64,000 nt of DNA from Dongia_A sp035695765 (GCA_035695765.1 DASRRI010000060.1:1-64000); one strand, 5' to 3'. Counted from the stretch's first letter, positions 34,000 through 42,779 are shown. The notes: generated by a model not told the origin, from the letters alone. A program made the numbers and translations.

Positions 34000-36051
34000 A
34001 TGTTACCGAACCTGAAGCTCCGGCCCCGGCTGATCTTGTCCGGGACGGCCATCCTGTTGACTGGATTTGCTGCGGCGGGTGGCTACGCCGTCTGGAACTC
34101 GTTCGAACAGGCAACCGAAGATGCCCACCGCACGGTGGTCGCAGTGGCCGAGGGGACTGCCGAGCAGGTCATCAACTACATCCAGCCAGCGATCGACACG
34201 GCGGAGACAACGGCCCGCGCGGTCGAAGGCGCGCGCAAGGCCGGCGTGCCGCGTACGGCACTGGCGGAGATCGGGACAGCGGTGATTGCCGCCAACAAGC
34301 GCTTCGTTGGCGTCACCATCGCGTTCGAGCCCAACGGCTATGACGGCAAGGACGCCGAGTTTGCCGGCCAGGCGCCGCAGCAGGACGAAGCGGGCCGCTA
34401 TGTGCCCTATTATTTCAACAAGGCGGACGGCACGGTTGGGATCGAGCCGCTGATCATGACGGTCGAGGCTGGCATCGAGGGCTGGTACCTGACGCCGCTC
34501 AAGAACGGCCGCACCACGCTGGTGCCGCCCTACATCTATCCGGTCGAAGGCAAGGACGTGCTGATGTCGACTGTCAGCGTCCCGATCAACGACGGCGACA
34601 AGGGCATCGGCATCGCGACCGTCGATTTCGACATGACCAAGTTGCAGCAGGCGCTGGCTGCGATCAAGCCGCTTGGCTCGGGCGACGTCATGCTGGTGTC
34701 CGACGTCGGCACCTGGGGTGCTATTGGCGATCCCAAATCGCTCGGCCAACCGGTGGCCGACGGTGATCCGGTCAAGGCGCTGCTCGGTGGCAACGAGCTG
34801 GTCCATGGCGTGGCTGGCGGCTTCGATTATTCCGTGCTGCCGGTTCGGTTCCGCGGAGCTGCGGAAACCTGGCGTGTGGTCGTCCGGGTGCCCGAAGCCG
34901 CCATTACCGGCGGGGCGACGGATATGGCGATCATGATCGCAGCCGTGATCGTCGGCGTTCTGCTGGCGGGCGTCGGCTTGTTCTGGTGGCTGGGCAATGC
35001 GGTTGCAAAGCCGGTGGTGCGGGTGTCCGCCGCCACCGAAGCAATTGCGGCGGGCGATCTCGAGAGCGCCGTGCCAGAGACCGGACGCAGGGACGAGCTG
35101 GGCGACTTGGCGCGCGCGGTCGGCGTGCTGCGTGACGGACAAAAGGAACGGCGCCGCCTGGCCAAGGAGCAGGAAGGGTCCAAGCGCGCGACGGAAGAGG
35201 AGCGCAAGCGCACCATGATCGCCCTGGCTGAGAAGTTGGATGCGACCGTCAAGCGCGTCCTGGGCTCGGTCGAAATGTCCGTGAAGGGGTTGCAGGAAGA
35301 CGCGCAGGTGATGACTCGCATTGCCGGCGAGAGCTCGAAGCAGGTTGTCGCTGTCTCCTCCGCGACTCAACAGGCGTCGGCCAACGTTCAGACCGTGGCC
35401 GCCGCCTCGGAGGAATTATCCACTTCGATCTCGGAGATCAGCGGTCAGGTCACCACGAGCTCGACGGTCGCGCGCGAGGCCGTGGATGAGATCGGGCAGG
35501 CCAACAAGACAATGGACGGCTTGGTCGCTTCGTCGGAAAAGATCGGAGACGTGATCAAGCTGATCAACGATATCGCCGAGCAGACCAACCTTTTGGCCCT
35601 CAATGCCACCATCGAGGCGGCGCGCGCCGGCGAGGCCGGCAAGGGCTTCGCGGTCGTGGCTGCAGAGGTGAAGAATCTCGCCAACCAGACCTCCAAGGCG
35701 ACGGAGGAAATCACCGGCCAGATCTCTACGATGCGCGCGGCGACCGGTGAAGTGGCGAAGGCAATGGAGCACGTTACCGACACGATCCGCCAGATCGACG
35801 AAATATCGAGTTCGATCGCGGCAGCGGTGGAGGAGCAGTCGGCAGCGACTCGGGAGATCTCCGGTAATGCGCAGCGGGCTGCCCGCGGCACCCACGAGGT
35901 CAGCGACAACGTCTCGGGCGTTGCCGGCGCGGCGACAGAAACCGGCCAGGCGGCACAACGCGTGCTCGGCGCGACGGAAACCTTGGCGCAGGAGACCTCA
36001 GCCCTGGCGCGAGAGGTGGAAGCCTTTATTGCCCAGGTGCGTAGCGCCTGA
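34000..36051 (+). CDS. Methyl-accepting chemotaxis protein with periplasmic dCache-type domain
   Basis: Transmembrane chemoreceptor of 683 residues. Helix one spans about residues 10-32, followed by a periplasmic sensor region to about 305 with dCache-like features (VGVTIAFEPNGYDGKD, PYYFNKADGTVGIEPL, ISTVSVPINDGD-like strand). Helix two lies about 308-331, followed by HAMP. The cytoplasmic signalling domain carries the hairpin tip DIAEQTNLLALNATIEAARAGEAGKGFAVVAAEVKNLA. The ATG at 34000 follows GGCGGGGGC; an upstream in-frame extension has no membrane pattern. No che genes or tethering pentapeptide are adjacent. The ligand is unknown; dCache domains often bind amino acids or organic acids. 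Confidence 0.9.
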   Translation: MLPNLKLRPRLILSGTAILLTGFAAAGGYAVWNSFEQATEDAHRTVVAVAEGTAEQVINYIQPAIDTAETTARAVEGARKAGVPRTALAEIGTAVIAANKRFVGVTIAFEPNGYDGKDAEFAGQAPQQDEAGRYVPYYFNKADGTVGIEPLIMTVEAGIEGWYLTPLKNGRTTLVPPYIYPVEGKDVLMSTVSVPINDGDKGIGIATVDFDMTKLQQALAAIKPLGSGDVMLVSDVGTWGAIGDPKSLGQPVADGDPVKALLGGNELVHGVAGGFDYSVLPVRFRGAAETWRVVVRVPEAAITGGATDMAIMIAAVIVGVLLAGVGLFWWLGNAVAKPVVRVSAATEAIAAGDLESAVPETGRRDELGDLARAVGVLRDGQKERRRLAKEQEGSKRATEEERKRTMIALAEKLDATVKRVLGSVEMSVKGLQEDAQVMTRIAGESSKQVVAVSSATQQASANVQTVAAASEELSTSISEISGQVTTSSTVAREAVDEIGQANKTMDGLVASSEKIGDVIKLINDIAEQTNLLALNATIEAARAGEAGKGFAVVAAEVKNLANQTSKATEEITGQISTMRAATGEVAKAMEHVTDTIRQIDEISSSIAAAVEEQSAATREISGNAQRAARGTHEVSDNVSGVAGAATETGQAAQRVLGATETLAQETSALAREVEAFIAQVRSA

Positions 36052-36219
36052 TGCGGCGTCTCCTCGAGACGGCAAGGAATCGTAAACCATATTTCCGGTA
36101 GGATTCCGTCGAGCTACCCGACTTGCGCTACTATATGTGAGTTTCGGTCGAGTCTTGGACTGGAAAGTCGCGCGGTGTCCGTGTTAGACGCTTTTTCCTA
36201 CGGGGACCAAGGTCAACCA

Positions 36220-37131
36220 ATGAATACGGCGATGCCAGATAAGCTCCTGCTGATTAACGCTTCGATCGCGAACCGGGCTGTCTTCAAGATCACCTTCAAG
36301 GGCCGGCGCGATATCCAGGCCGCGAGCGACGCGGGCGAGGCGATGCGCTTTGCCGACCGCACGCCGCCGGATCTGATCGCGCTCGACATCGGCGAAGACC
36401 AGGATGCAGGCATCGTCCACGGCATGATCAAGCATTTCCGCAACGCGCCGACCACGCGCAACACGCCGATCGTGCTGCTGGCCGGCGCCGCGCAGGAGCC
36501 GGTCGCGATCCGCGGGCTCGCGCTGGGTGCGGTCGATTTCATTTCCAAGCCGCTCAGTCCGCTGGTGCTGGCAGCCCGGGTGCAGCGCCACCTCGATTTG
36601 AAGCAGGAGCGCGATACGCTCGCCCATCATTCCGGCATCGATCAGGTCAGCGGCGTCGCCAGCCTGTCGCACTTCGACGCTCATGCCGACCGCGAATGGC
36701 GCCGGGCTCTGCGTCATCACACCAAGGTTTCGGTGGCGGTGATCGATATCGACAATTTCCGCGCCTATAACGAGCAGCATGGTTATGTGGCCGGTGATGA
36801 GGTGCTGCGGCAGTTGGCGGGCGCGTTGGCCGACGAGATCCGCCGTCCGTCCGACCTGCTGGCACGCTATCACGGCGATCAATTCGTCGCGCTGTTGCCC
36901 GATACCGATGGCACCGGCGCGGGCCATGTCGCGGACCGGCTGCTGGGGCGTGTGCGCGATCTGCGCCTGCCTTTTGCCGACAACGACAATGGTCACGTAA
37001 CCGTCTCAATCGGCTTGGCAACGCTGGAGCCGAAATCGCGCGATGGGCTACCGGAGTTCCTCAGCCTCGCCGCCGATGCCCTGGCCTCCGCCAAGCATGG
37101 CGGGCGCAATCAGCTGAAGACGCTGCCATAG
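36220..37131 (+). CDS. Response regulator with degenerate GGDEF domain
   Basis: Two-domain cytosolic protein of about 303 residues. The N-terminal receiver contains LIALDIGEDQDAG (phospho-acceptor Asp region), IVLLAGAAQEPVAI where Ser/Thr is expected but Ala is found, and FISKPLSPLVL with the conserved Lys. The C-terminal domain has a GGDEF fold (VSVAVIDIDNFRAYNEQHGYVAGDEVL, VSIGLAT), but its active-site motif reads HGDQF instead of GGDEF. This probably abolishes cyclase activity, making it a c-di-GMP or GTP sensor or an inactive scaffold. It follows the chemoreceptor gene by 168 bases. A GTG at 36175 would lengthen the N-terminus. Confidence 0.8.
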   Translation: MNTAMPDKLLLINASIANRAVFKITFKGRRDIQAASDAGEAMRFADRTPPDLIALDIGEDQDAGIVHGMIKHFRNAPTTRNTPIVLLAGAAQEPVAIRGLALGAVDFISKPLSPLVLAARVQRHLDLKQERDTLAHHSGIDQVSGVASLSHFDAHADREWRRALRHHTKVSVAVIDIDNFRAYNEQHGYVAGDEVLRQLAGALADEIRRPSDLLARYHGDQFVALLPDTDGTGAGHVADRLLGRVRDLRLPFADNDNGHVTVSIGLATLEPKSRDGLPEFLSLAADALASAKHGGRNQLKTLP

Positions 37132-37273
37132 GGAACATTTTCCGAACCGGGCATCGGCTCGGCGCCGGAAATGCGACCAAACGCGCAATGCGCATCACAG
37201 GAAAATCGGTCGCGGGCATGGTCGGATTTGGCTAGTTTCCGGCCGACCCTCCCTCGCGACTCGGAAATCCTGA

Positions 37274-38074
37274 ATGCTTGAACTCGTGCCGCTGCTCAAA
37301 GCCGTCATTCTCGGCATTGTCGAAGGCCTCACCGAATTCCTGCCGATCTCCAGCACCGGACACCTGATTCTCGCGGGCGAGCTGCTCGATTTCAACGATG
37401 ACAAGGGCAAGGCCTTCCTGATCGTCATCCAGATCGGTGCCATGCTGGCTGTGATGTGGCAATACCGGGTCAAGTTCACGCAGCTTGCCATCGGAATATT
37501 CAGCCGGCGCGGCGATCAGATTTTCGTGCTGAAGCTGTTCATTGCCTTCCTGCCGGCGGCGATCGTCGGGTTTCTGTTTGGTGATCTGATCAAGATCTAT
37601 CTCTTTGGCTCGGTGCCCGTGGCTCTGGCGCTGATCGTCGGTGCGGTCGTGATCCTGGTGGTGGAGCGGCTCTACAAGAGCTGGCGCATTGACAGCGTCG
37701 ATGCCATGACCTGGCGCGAAGCGCTGCTGATCGGCCTCGCACAATGCTGCGCACTCGTCCCCGGCGTGTCGCGCGCGGGCGCCACCATCATCGGCGGTAT
37801 GCTGTGCGGCCTATCGCGCAAGGCGGCGACCGAATTCTCGTTCTTCCTGGCGGTCCCCACTCTGATCGCAGCCGGCGGCTACGACCTCATCAAGCACCGC
37901 CAGGAATTTGCGGCCGGCGACGCTGCCGTGCTGGCGGTGGGCCTCATCGTGTCGTTCATCGCGGCGCTGATCTGCGTGCGCTGGTTGCTGCGTTACATTG
38001 CCAGCCACAATTTCAATGTGTTCGCCTGGTACCGCATCGCGCTCGGCGCGATCATCCTGCTTGTGATGTGGTAG
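37274..38074 (+). CDS. uppP: Undecaprenyl-diphosphatase (BacA/UppP)
   Basis: Integral membrane phosphatase of 266 residues that recycles undecaprenyl pyrophosphate for cell-wall synthesis; family members confer bacitracin tolerance. Both signature blocks are present: VEGLTEFLPISSTGHLIL near residue 17 and CALVPGVSRAGATIIGGM near residue 160, the second carrying the catalytic Arg. It has seven to eight hydrophobic helices. The gene appears to stand alone between the response regulator and the acyltransferase. Confidence 0.93.
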   Translation: MLELVPLLKAVILGIVEGLTEFLPISSTGHLILAGELLDFNDDKGKAFLIVIQIGAMLAVMWQYRVKFTQLAIGIFSRRGDQIFVLKLFIAFLPAAIVGFLFGDLIKIYLFGSVPVALALIVGAVVILVVERLYKSWRIDSVDAMTWREALLIGLAQCCALVPGVSRAGATIIGGMLCGLSRKAATEFSFFLAVPTLIAAGGYDLIKHRQEFAAGDAAVLAVGLIVSFIAALICVRWLLRYIASHNFNVFAWYRIALGAIILLVMW

Positions 38075-38133
38075 ACGCCAGGCGCAACGAGCGTGCGCGC
38101 TTTCCGTCTCCGTGCTAGCATGCCGCCTTCCAT

Positions 38134-39156
38134 GTGAAGGCTGATCCCGTGCCCCGGTCCGAGCGACTGCACGCCATCGATGGATTGCGAGCGTTAGCGG
38201 CGCTTGGTGTCCTTGCCTATCACCTGTTCGACCGCGAAGCCTACTATGGGCTGTTAGGGGTCGAACTGTTCTTCGTCATCAGTGGCCTCGTGATCTTGAT
38301 GACACTCGAGCGCGTACGCTCTCTCAGGGAGTTCGTGATCAGCAGAGCGGCACGTCTGTATCCCGGATATTGGCTCTCCGTCGCTGCCACGGGCACTCTT
38401 CTGCTGCTGAACCATGAGACCAATGTCCGCACCGTCCTGTTGAACGCAACGATGGCCCAGGCCTTTATCGGGGTACCGGATATTATCCATCCCTATTGGA
38501 CCTTGGCCTATGAACTCTGGTTCTATGCCGTCATGGCCGTCATCTACAGGTGGAACCTGCTCCAACGCGTGGATCGGATTGCGCTTGCGTGGCTATGCCT
38601 GATGTTTGTCTATCGAGCATCCATGTTGGCATTCGACAGAGGCGCGGGTCTCTATCGCGACTTCAGCTTTCAGCTGCTCCTGATGCCGCAGTTCGGGCAC
38701 CTGTTCATCGCGGGCATGATGATCTATCGCCTGCAAACCGGCAGGTCCAATCTCGCAACCCGCCTTTGCCTCGGTCTTTCCGTCGCCTATTCGCTCTTTG
38801 GCCGTTCCGACTGGGCGTCAATTCCGGCGGCGATCTATTTTCCCGTCAATGCTGCATTCATCCTCGCAGTTTGGGCTGGAGCTGCCGGGAGGCTCGAAAT
38901 TCTTGGCAGGCGACCCTGGCTTGACCTCGGCCTTGCATCCTATTCGCTCTACCTTCTGCACGTGCCGGTCTCGAAGGTCGCCTTCGCCTTGTTTGCGCAG
39001 GATCACTGGATGGCTGTGAGTATCTCGATCATCGCCTGTATCGCGGCGGCACTCCTGTCGCGCGTCATCATCGAGCAACCGGTGCAGCAATGGGCCAAGC
39101 GCGCTTTGGGTAGAGAGATGTTGCTGAAGGACAGACCGGCTGAACTCGGATCGTAG
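38134..39156 (+). CDS. Acyltransferase 3 family protein (OafA-like)
   Basis: Multi-pass membrane O-acyltransferase of about 340 residues. The N-terminal segment RLHAIDGLRALAALGVLAYHLFD contains the conserved RxxxxDGLRAxA pattern with the catalytic His. GVELFFVISGLVILMTLERV and REFVISRAARLYPGYWLSV follow, and about ten hydrophobic helices are visible. Members acetylate or otherwise acylate surface polysaccharides. The start is a GTG (38134); a second GTG at 38149 is also possible. Base composition looks slightly less GC-rich than in neighbouring genes. Confidence 0.87.
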   Translation: MKADPVPRSERLHAIDGLRALAALGVLAYHLFDREAYYGLLGVELFFVISGLVILMTLERVRSLREFVISRAARLYPGYWLSVAATGTLLLLNHETNVRTVLLNATMAQAFIGVPDIIHPYWTLAYELWFYAVMAVIYRWNLLQRVDRIALAWLCLMFVYRASMLAFDRGAGLYRDFSFQLLLMPQFGHLFIAGMMIYRLQTGRSNLATRLCLGLSVAYSLFGRSDWASIPAAIYFPVNAAFILAVWAGAAGRLEILGRRPWLDLGLASYSLYLLHVPVSKVAFALFAQDHWMAVSISIIACIAAALLSRVIIEQPVQQWAKRALGREMLLKDRPAELGS

Positions 39157-39194
39157 AATCGGGCGCTCGCAACAGCCGGCGGTTTGCTTTGGCC

Positions 39195-39227
39195 GAAAAC
39201 AAATCGGGGCCGGCAAGCCGACCCCGA
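39195..39227 (-). terminator. Rho-independent terminator of rpsU
   Basis: TCGGGGCCGGC (39204-39214) pairs with GCCGACCCCGA (39217-39227) with one G-T wobble; on the minus strand the stem is followed by TTTGTTTTC. It lies 30 bases after the rpsU stop and has the right polarity for it. Confidence 0.8.
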
Positions 39228-39256
39228 CGAACGTTTCGCTGTGACAGGCGCGGAAA

Positions 39257-39460
39257 CTAGTAGCCTTCGCGCTCCAGGCGCTTGCGCAGCAACTTCCGGT
39301 GACGCCGCACAGCTTCCGCCTTTTCCCGCGCCTTGCGCTCCGAGGGCTTCTCGTAGTTCCGGCGCATCTTCATTTCGCGGAAAATACCCTCGCGCTGCAT
39401 CTTCTTCTTCAGCGCGCGCAGGGCCTGGTCGACATTGTTGTCACGGACGAGGACTTGCAC
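39257..39460 (-). CDS. rpsU: 30S ribosomal protein bS21
   Basis: Basic ribosomal protein of 67 residues that helps the small subunit engage mRNA. The start is GTG at 39460, giving the family-typical beginning (V/M)QVLVRDNNVDQALRALKKK, followed by MQREGIFREMKMRRNYEKPS. Longer in-frame upstream sequence has no family match. AGGAG lies 11 bases before the GTG. A clear terminator follows. In many Alphaproteobacteria rpsU neighbours COQ9, which is found here two genes away. Confidence 0.95.
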   Translation of the reverse strand: MQVLVRDNNVDQALRALKKKMQREGIFREMKMRRNYEKPSERKAREKAEAVRRHRKLLRKRLEREGY

Positions 39461-39662
39461 GGTTGACTCAGCTCCTATCTCTGTCATCGGCCGATCCATC
39501 CACCGGCCGGGTTGAAACCGCAAAAAAACATCGGGCGACGATTAGCCGCCCGGCGATTGGCGCGGTGTGTAGCACAGGCAGATCGCCTTGTGAAGGCCTT
39601 ACGGGACTTCCAGTAGGGGTGATTCTGCCCCATATTTCAAAGGGAAAGGGAGAAATCGCGAG

Positions 39663-40214
39663 ATGGCGATCCTGAAAATCGCGCGCATGGGACACCCGGT
39701 TCTGAAGGCCCGGGCTGAGCTGGTGGTTGACCCAAAAGTTGAAGAGATTCAACGGCTTGTGCGCGACATGGTGGAGACCCTGGAGGATGTCGGCGGGATC
39801 GGCCTGGCGGCTCCGCAGGTCCATGCCTCGAAGCGAGTCGTCATCTTCTATGTTCCTGGTGACCGGCGGGCTGCCACAGGTGAGCCGGCCGAGGACATTC
39901 CGCTGACCGTGCTGATCAATCCTGAGATCGAGCCTCTTTCGGAGGAGAAAGCAACTGGCGTGGAGGCCTGTCTTTCGGTCCCTGGTCTGGCTGGGCCAGT
40001 GCCGCGCTGGACGCACATCCGCTACCGCGCGCTCGACCTGCATGGCCGCATGTTCGAGCGGGAGGCCAAGGGCTATCATGCACGGGTGGTCCAGCATGAA
40101 TGCGATCATCTGGACGGCGTTCTCTATCCCATGCGCATGACGGATCTATCCCAGCTGGCGTTTGTCGAGGAGCTGCGCCGCTTCGGCGATGGACAGAAAG
40201 TGGAAGAGGAGTAG
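39663..40214 (+). CDS. def: Peptide deformylase
   Basis: Metal-dependent deformylase of 183 residues that removes the formyl group from nascent proteins. The three motifs are GGIGLAAPQVH (G-box), GVEACLSVPGLAG where the usual EGCLS reads EACLS, and VVQHECDHLDGVLYP (HEcDH). The metal-binding Cys and both His residues are intact, so activity is expected. The variation in motif two suggests a secondary (Def2-like) enzyme rather than the def/fmt copy, and no fmt gene is adjacent. It starts three bases ahead of coq9-like coupling partners downstream (def stop 40214, next start 40218). Confidence 0.92.
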   Translation: MAILKIARMGHPVLKARAELVVDPKVEEIQRLVRDMVETLEDVGGIGLAAPQVHASKRVVIFYVPGDRRAATGEPAEDIPLTVLINPEIEPLSEEKATGVEACLSVPGLAGPVPRWTHIRYRALDLHGRMFEREAKGYHARVVQHECDHLDGVLYPMRMTDLSQLAFVEELRRFGDGQKVEEE

Positions 40215-40217
40215 GTC

Positions 40218-40886
40218 ATGACCTATGACCGCGACGCGGACCGGCTGGCGCTGCTGGAAGCGACATTGTCGCACGCCGCCTTCGACGGCTGGTCGCAGAA
40301 GGCGTTCGACGCGGGCGCGAAGGACGCCGGCATTCCGGCGGATCGCGCGCTCAACGCCTTTCCTGGCGGCATGGCGGAGTTGCTCGCCTTCTATCACGAG
40401 GTCGAGGACGGCCGGATGCTGGAGGCTATGGCGCGCGCCAATGTCGCGGAGATGCGCGTGCGCGATCGCATCGGCTTTGCCGTGAAGGCGCGCCTTCAGC
40501 GCAATATGCGGCATCGCGAAGCAATCAAGTCCGCCTGCAGCTTCCTCACCATGCCGCACAACGCGGCCCTTGCTCTGCGCCTGCTCTATCGCACGGTCGA
40601 CGCGATGTGGTACGGCGCCGGCGACATTGCCACCGACTTCAATTTTTACACCAAGCGCGGGTTGCTGGCCGGCGTCTATTCGGCGACGGTGCTCTATTGG
40701 CTCAACGACAAATCGCCGGGCGCCGCCGACAGCTGGGCCTTCCTCGACCGCCGCATCGACGAAGTGATGCAGGTGCCGAAGATCCTGGGCAAGTTCAGCG
40801 CGGTCACCAGCCGCTTTCCCAATCCCTTCCGCGTGGCGCAGCGCATGCGCCCGCGCGGCTTCCGCGCCAGAACGGCGCGCGGCTAA
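40218..40886 (+). CDS. COQ9 family protein (ubiquinone biosynthesis)
   Basis: Protein of 222 residues of the COQ9 family. The N-terminal TetR-like helices appear as LLEATLSHAAFDGWSQKAFDAGAKDAG. The conserved lipid-binding C-terminal region includes LYRTVDAMWYGAGDIATDFNFYTKRGLLAGVYSATVLYW. Eukaryotic COQ9 binds lipids and aids COQ7 hydroxylation in ubiquinone synthesis; the alphaproteobacterial homologues are likely to do the same. It begins three bases after the def stop and four bases before the DCC gene, so def-coq9-DCC form one unit. Confidence 0.9.
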   Translation: MTYDRDADRLALLEATLSHAAFDGWSQKAFDAGAKDAGIPADRALNAFPGGMAELLAFYHEVEDGRMLEAMARANVAEMRVRDRIGFAVKARLQRNMRHREAIKSACSFLTMPHNAALALRLLYRTVDAMWYGAGDIATDFNFYTKRGLLAGVYSATVLYWLNDKSPGAADSWAFLDRRIDEVMQVPKILGKFSAVTSRFPNPFRVAQRMRPRGFRARTARG

Positions 40887-40890
40887 GCCG

Positions 40891-41370
40891 ATGCTGATGC
40901 CACGCCCGGCGCGCGCAAAACGGGCGCGGAGCAGCGGCCGGGTCGGTTTCGATCCCACGCTGACCGGCCTGTCGCGTGGGGCACCGGTCATGATCTATGA
41001 CGGTGCCTGTAACCTTTGCCATGGCTGGGTGCAGTTCGTCCTGAAGCGCGACCGCAAGGAGCGCCTCAAGTTCCTGGCGGCGCAATCGCCGCTCGGCCAG
41101 GAATTCCTGAAGCGCAACCGTCTGCCGGCGCAAAGCTTCGACAGCTTCTATCTGGTCGAGAATGCGGTGATCCTGCACAAGTCGGTCGGGTTCCTCAGCA
41201 TGGTGCAGTATCTGCGCTGGCCCTGGCCGTGGCTGGCGGTCCTTTCGGTGCTGCCTATCCACCCGCTGGACCGGCTCTACGATCTCGTCGCACAGAACCG
41301 CTATCGCTGGTTCGGCCGGCGCGAGTTGTGCCTGGTCGCGGACCAGGCAAGGGCCGAGCGGTTCTTGTAA
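40891..41370 (+). CDS. DCC family thiol-disulfide oxidoreductase-like protein (DUF393)
   Basis: Protein of up to 159 residues of the DUF393 family. The motif VMIYDGACNLCHGWVQFVLKRDR contains the DxxCxxC pattern after which the family is named. DSFYLVENAVILHKSVGFLSMV and VLPIHPLDRLYDLVAQNRYRWFGRR are family typical. A thioredoxin-like fold is predicted; biochemical function is not settled. The N-terminus may start at 40891 or at the ATG six bases later. It is the last gene of the def unit. Confidence 0.87.
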   Translation: MLMPRPARAKRARSSGRVGFDPTLTGLSRGAPVMIYDGACNLCHGWVQFVLKRDRKERLKFLAAQSPLGQEFLKRNRLPAQSFDSFYLVENAVILHKSVGFLSMVQYLRWPWPWLAVLSVLPIHPLDRLYDLVAQNRYRWFGRRELCLVADQARAERFL

Positions 41371-41398
41371 TTCTTGCCCGCCAGGCGGTGCCGCGCTA

Positions 41399-41417
41399 GA
41401 CTTAGCTAAGTTTAGTC
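41399..41417. promoter_or_regulatory. Palindromic operator candidate of the toxin-antitoxin unit
   Basis: ACTTAGCTAAGT (41400-41411) is a perfect 12-bp palindrome within a longer GACT...AGTC dyad (41399-41417), ending 11 bases before the antitoxin ATG. Antitoxins of this type bind such sites to repress their own operon. Confidence 0.6.
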
Positions 41418-41428
41418 CGAGCGGTACC

Positions 41429-41716
41429 ATGAACAAGCGCACGATCGTCAATATCCACGATGCCAAGACAAATCTCTCCAAGCTGGTCGAGCAGATTGAG
41501 ACCGGGTCGCGCAGCGAGGTTGTTATCGCGCGCGCGGGAAAGCCGGTCGCTCGATTGGTGCCAATTGTCCGGGCGGCCATCCGTCTGGGAGTCGCGGACG
41601 GGACTTTTTCGATACCGAGCGACATTGACACCCTCAATCCGTTGATCGAGGAGATGTTCGCGCCGACCCCCAGAAATCGGCGCGGGGCGAAACCGGGAAC
41701 GCGTCGTCGCTCGTGA
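41429..41716 (+). CDS. Phd/YefM-type antitoxin (VapB role)
   Basis: Antitoxin of 95 residues. The N-terminal DNA-binding fold is clear: VNIHDAKTNLSKLVEQIETG then SEVVIARAGKPVARLVPI, the Phd/YefM pattern. The remaining 45 residues form the toxin-binding tail, with IPSDIDTLNPLIEEMFAP. Its stop overlaps the toxin start by four bases (GTGA). It would neutralise the PIN toxin and autorepress through the palindrome just upstream. Confidence 0.9.
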   Translation: MNKRTIVNIHDAKTNLSKLVEQIETGSRSEVVIARAGKPVARLVPIVRAAIRLGVADGTFSIPSDIDTLNPLIEEMFAPTPRNRRGAKPGTRRRS

Positions 41717-42105
41717 GATATCTGTTGGACACCCATATTGCGCTCTGGGCGACCTATCAGTCGCGCAGACTTTCCGCGCTCGCTCGCGCTGCATTGTCCG
41801 CAGATGGTGTCGAGGCCTATGTGAGCGCCGCCAGCTTCTGGGAAATCGCGGTGAAAAATACGATACAGCCGGGCGGATTGCCGCCCGTGCGCCAAGCAAT
41901 TGCAGATTTTGCCAAGGCCGGATTTCGAGAGCTCGCGGTCACAGGTCAATCGATGATCGCCCTGGAGGCGTTGCCGCAGCTGCACAAGGATCCATTCGAT
42001 CGCATGCTGGCGTGTCAGGCTTCCAGTGAAGGGCTTGTACTTCTGACCGACGACGAGAAGATTGGCGCCTACGATCCGGATCGGAAATACATCCACCTCG
42101 TATAG
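41713..42105 (+). CDS. vapC: PIN-domain toxin (VapC family)
   Basis: Ribonuclease toxin of 130 residues. PIN acidic residues are present: Asp in YLLDTHIALWA near the N-terminus, Glu in SAASFWEIAVKN, and Asp pair in HKDPFDRMLACQA. The C-terminal LLTDDEKIGAYD completes the fold. The start is GTG, overlapping the antitoxin stop. VapC enzymes cut specific tRNAs or rRNA; the target cannot be deduced. The subgroup with WEIAVK paired with Phd-type antitoxins is widespread. Confidence 0.9.
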   Translation: MRYLLDTHIALWATYQSRRLSALARAALSADGVEAYVSAASFWEIAVKNTIQPGGLPPVRQAIADFAKAGFRELAVTGQSMIALEALPQLHKDPFDRMLACQASSEGLVLLTDDEKIGAYDPDRKYIHLV

Positions 42106-42109
42106 GCAG

Positions 42110-42730
42110 TTACCGCGCCGGCTCCATCAGATCATACGGATGCTGCCAGCCGGGCAAGGCGCTGACGTCGCCGAGCCAGCGCTGGACGTTGGGGCAGCGC
42201 GACAGATCGAGCCCTGCTTGGTCCGCCCAGAACAGGTAGCCACAGCAGGCGATATCCGCGACCGTCGGAATATCGCCCAGCAGGAACTTGCGCTCACCGA
42301 ATTCGGCATTCATGCGGTCGAGATCCGCGAGCGCGCGGCCGCGCAACCAATCCAGAACCTCCGGCTTCGTCTCGGGCAGCCAATGCAGGGCAAGGCGCAG
42401 ATTGGGGACGGAGATGCCGATGCGGTTGGCTTCCCAGAACAGCCACTCGCGCACCTGGTCATGATCGACTGCGTCGCGGCCGTAAAATTTCATGGTGCGC
42501 TGCGCCAGATGCAGCAGGATCGCGTCGGATTGCACATAGGCCTGGCCGCGATCCACCAGCACCGGCACTTCGCCAAACTTGCTGATGGCGCGGAAATCCT
42601 CGGGGCGCTGCTCGCGTGCCACCGAGAGGTCGACCGGCCGATATTCATGTGGCGTCTGCGTTAGCGCCAGCATCAGCCGCACCTTGTAGGAATGTCCGGA
42701 TTCGCGATTGCCGTAGAGGATGAGGTCCAA
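42110..42730 (-). CDS. Glutathione S-transferase family protein
   Basis: GST-fold protein of 206 residues. The thioredoxin domain reads LILYGNRESGHSYKVRLMLALTQTPHEYRPVDL, with cis-Pro and Ser in FGEVPVLVDRGQAYVQSDAILLHLAQ. The C-domain N-cap box is GDIPTVADIACCGYLFW. The start is TTG at 42730 with AGGTG upstream; no better start exists. It converges on the vapC gene with four bases between. ChaC, a glutathione-degrading enzyme, is encoded divergently upstream on the same strand, but no operon link is clear (49-base gap). Confidence 0.85.
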   Translation of the reverse strand: MDLILYGNRESGHSYKVRLMLALTQTPHEYRPVDLSVAREQRPEDFRAISKFGEVPVLVDRGQAYVQSDAILLHLAQRTMKFYGRDAVDHDQVREWLFWEANRIGISVPNLRLALHWLPETKPEVLDWLRGRALADLDRMNAEFGERKFLLGDIPTVADIACCGYLFWADQAGLDLSRCPNVQRWLGDVSALPGWQHPYDLMEPAR

Positions 42731-42779
42731 TGATCACCTGAAGGAAAAAGGTCGCCGCATCCTAGCGCCTTTCCTGGTT

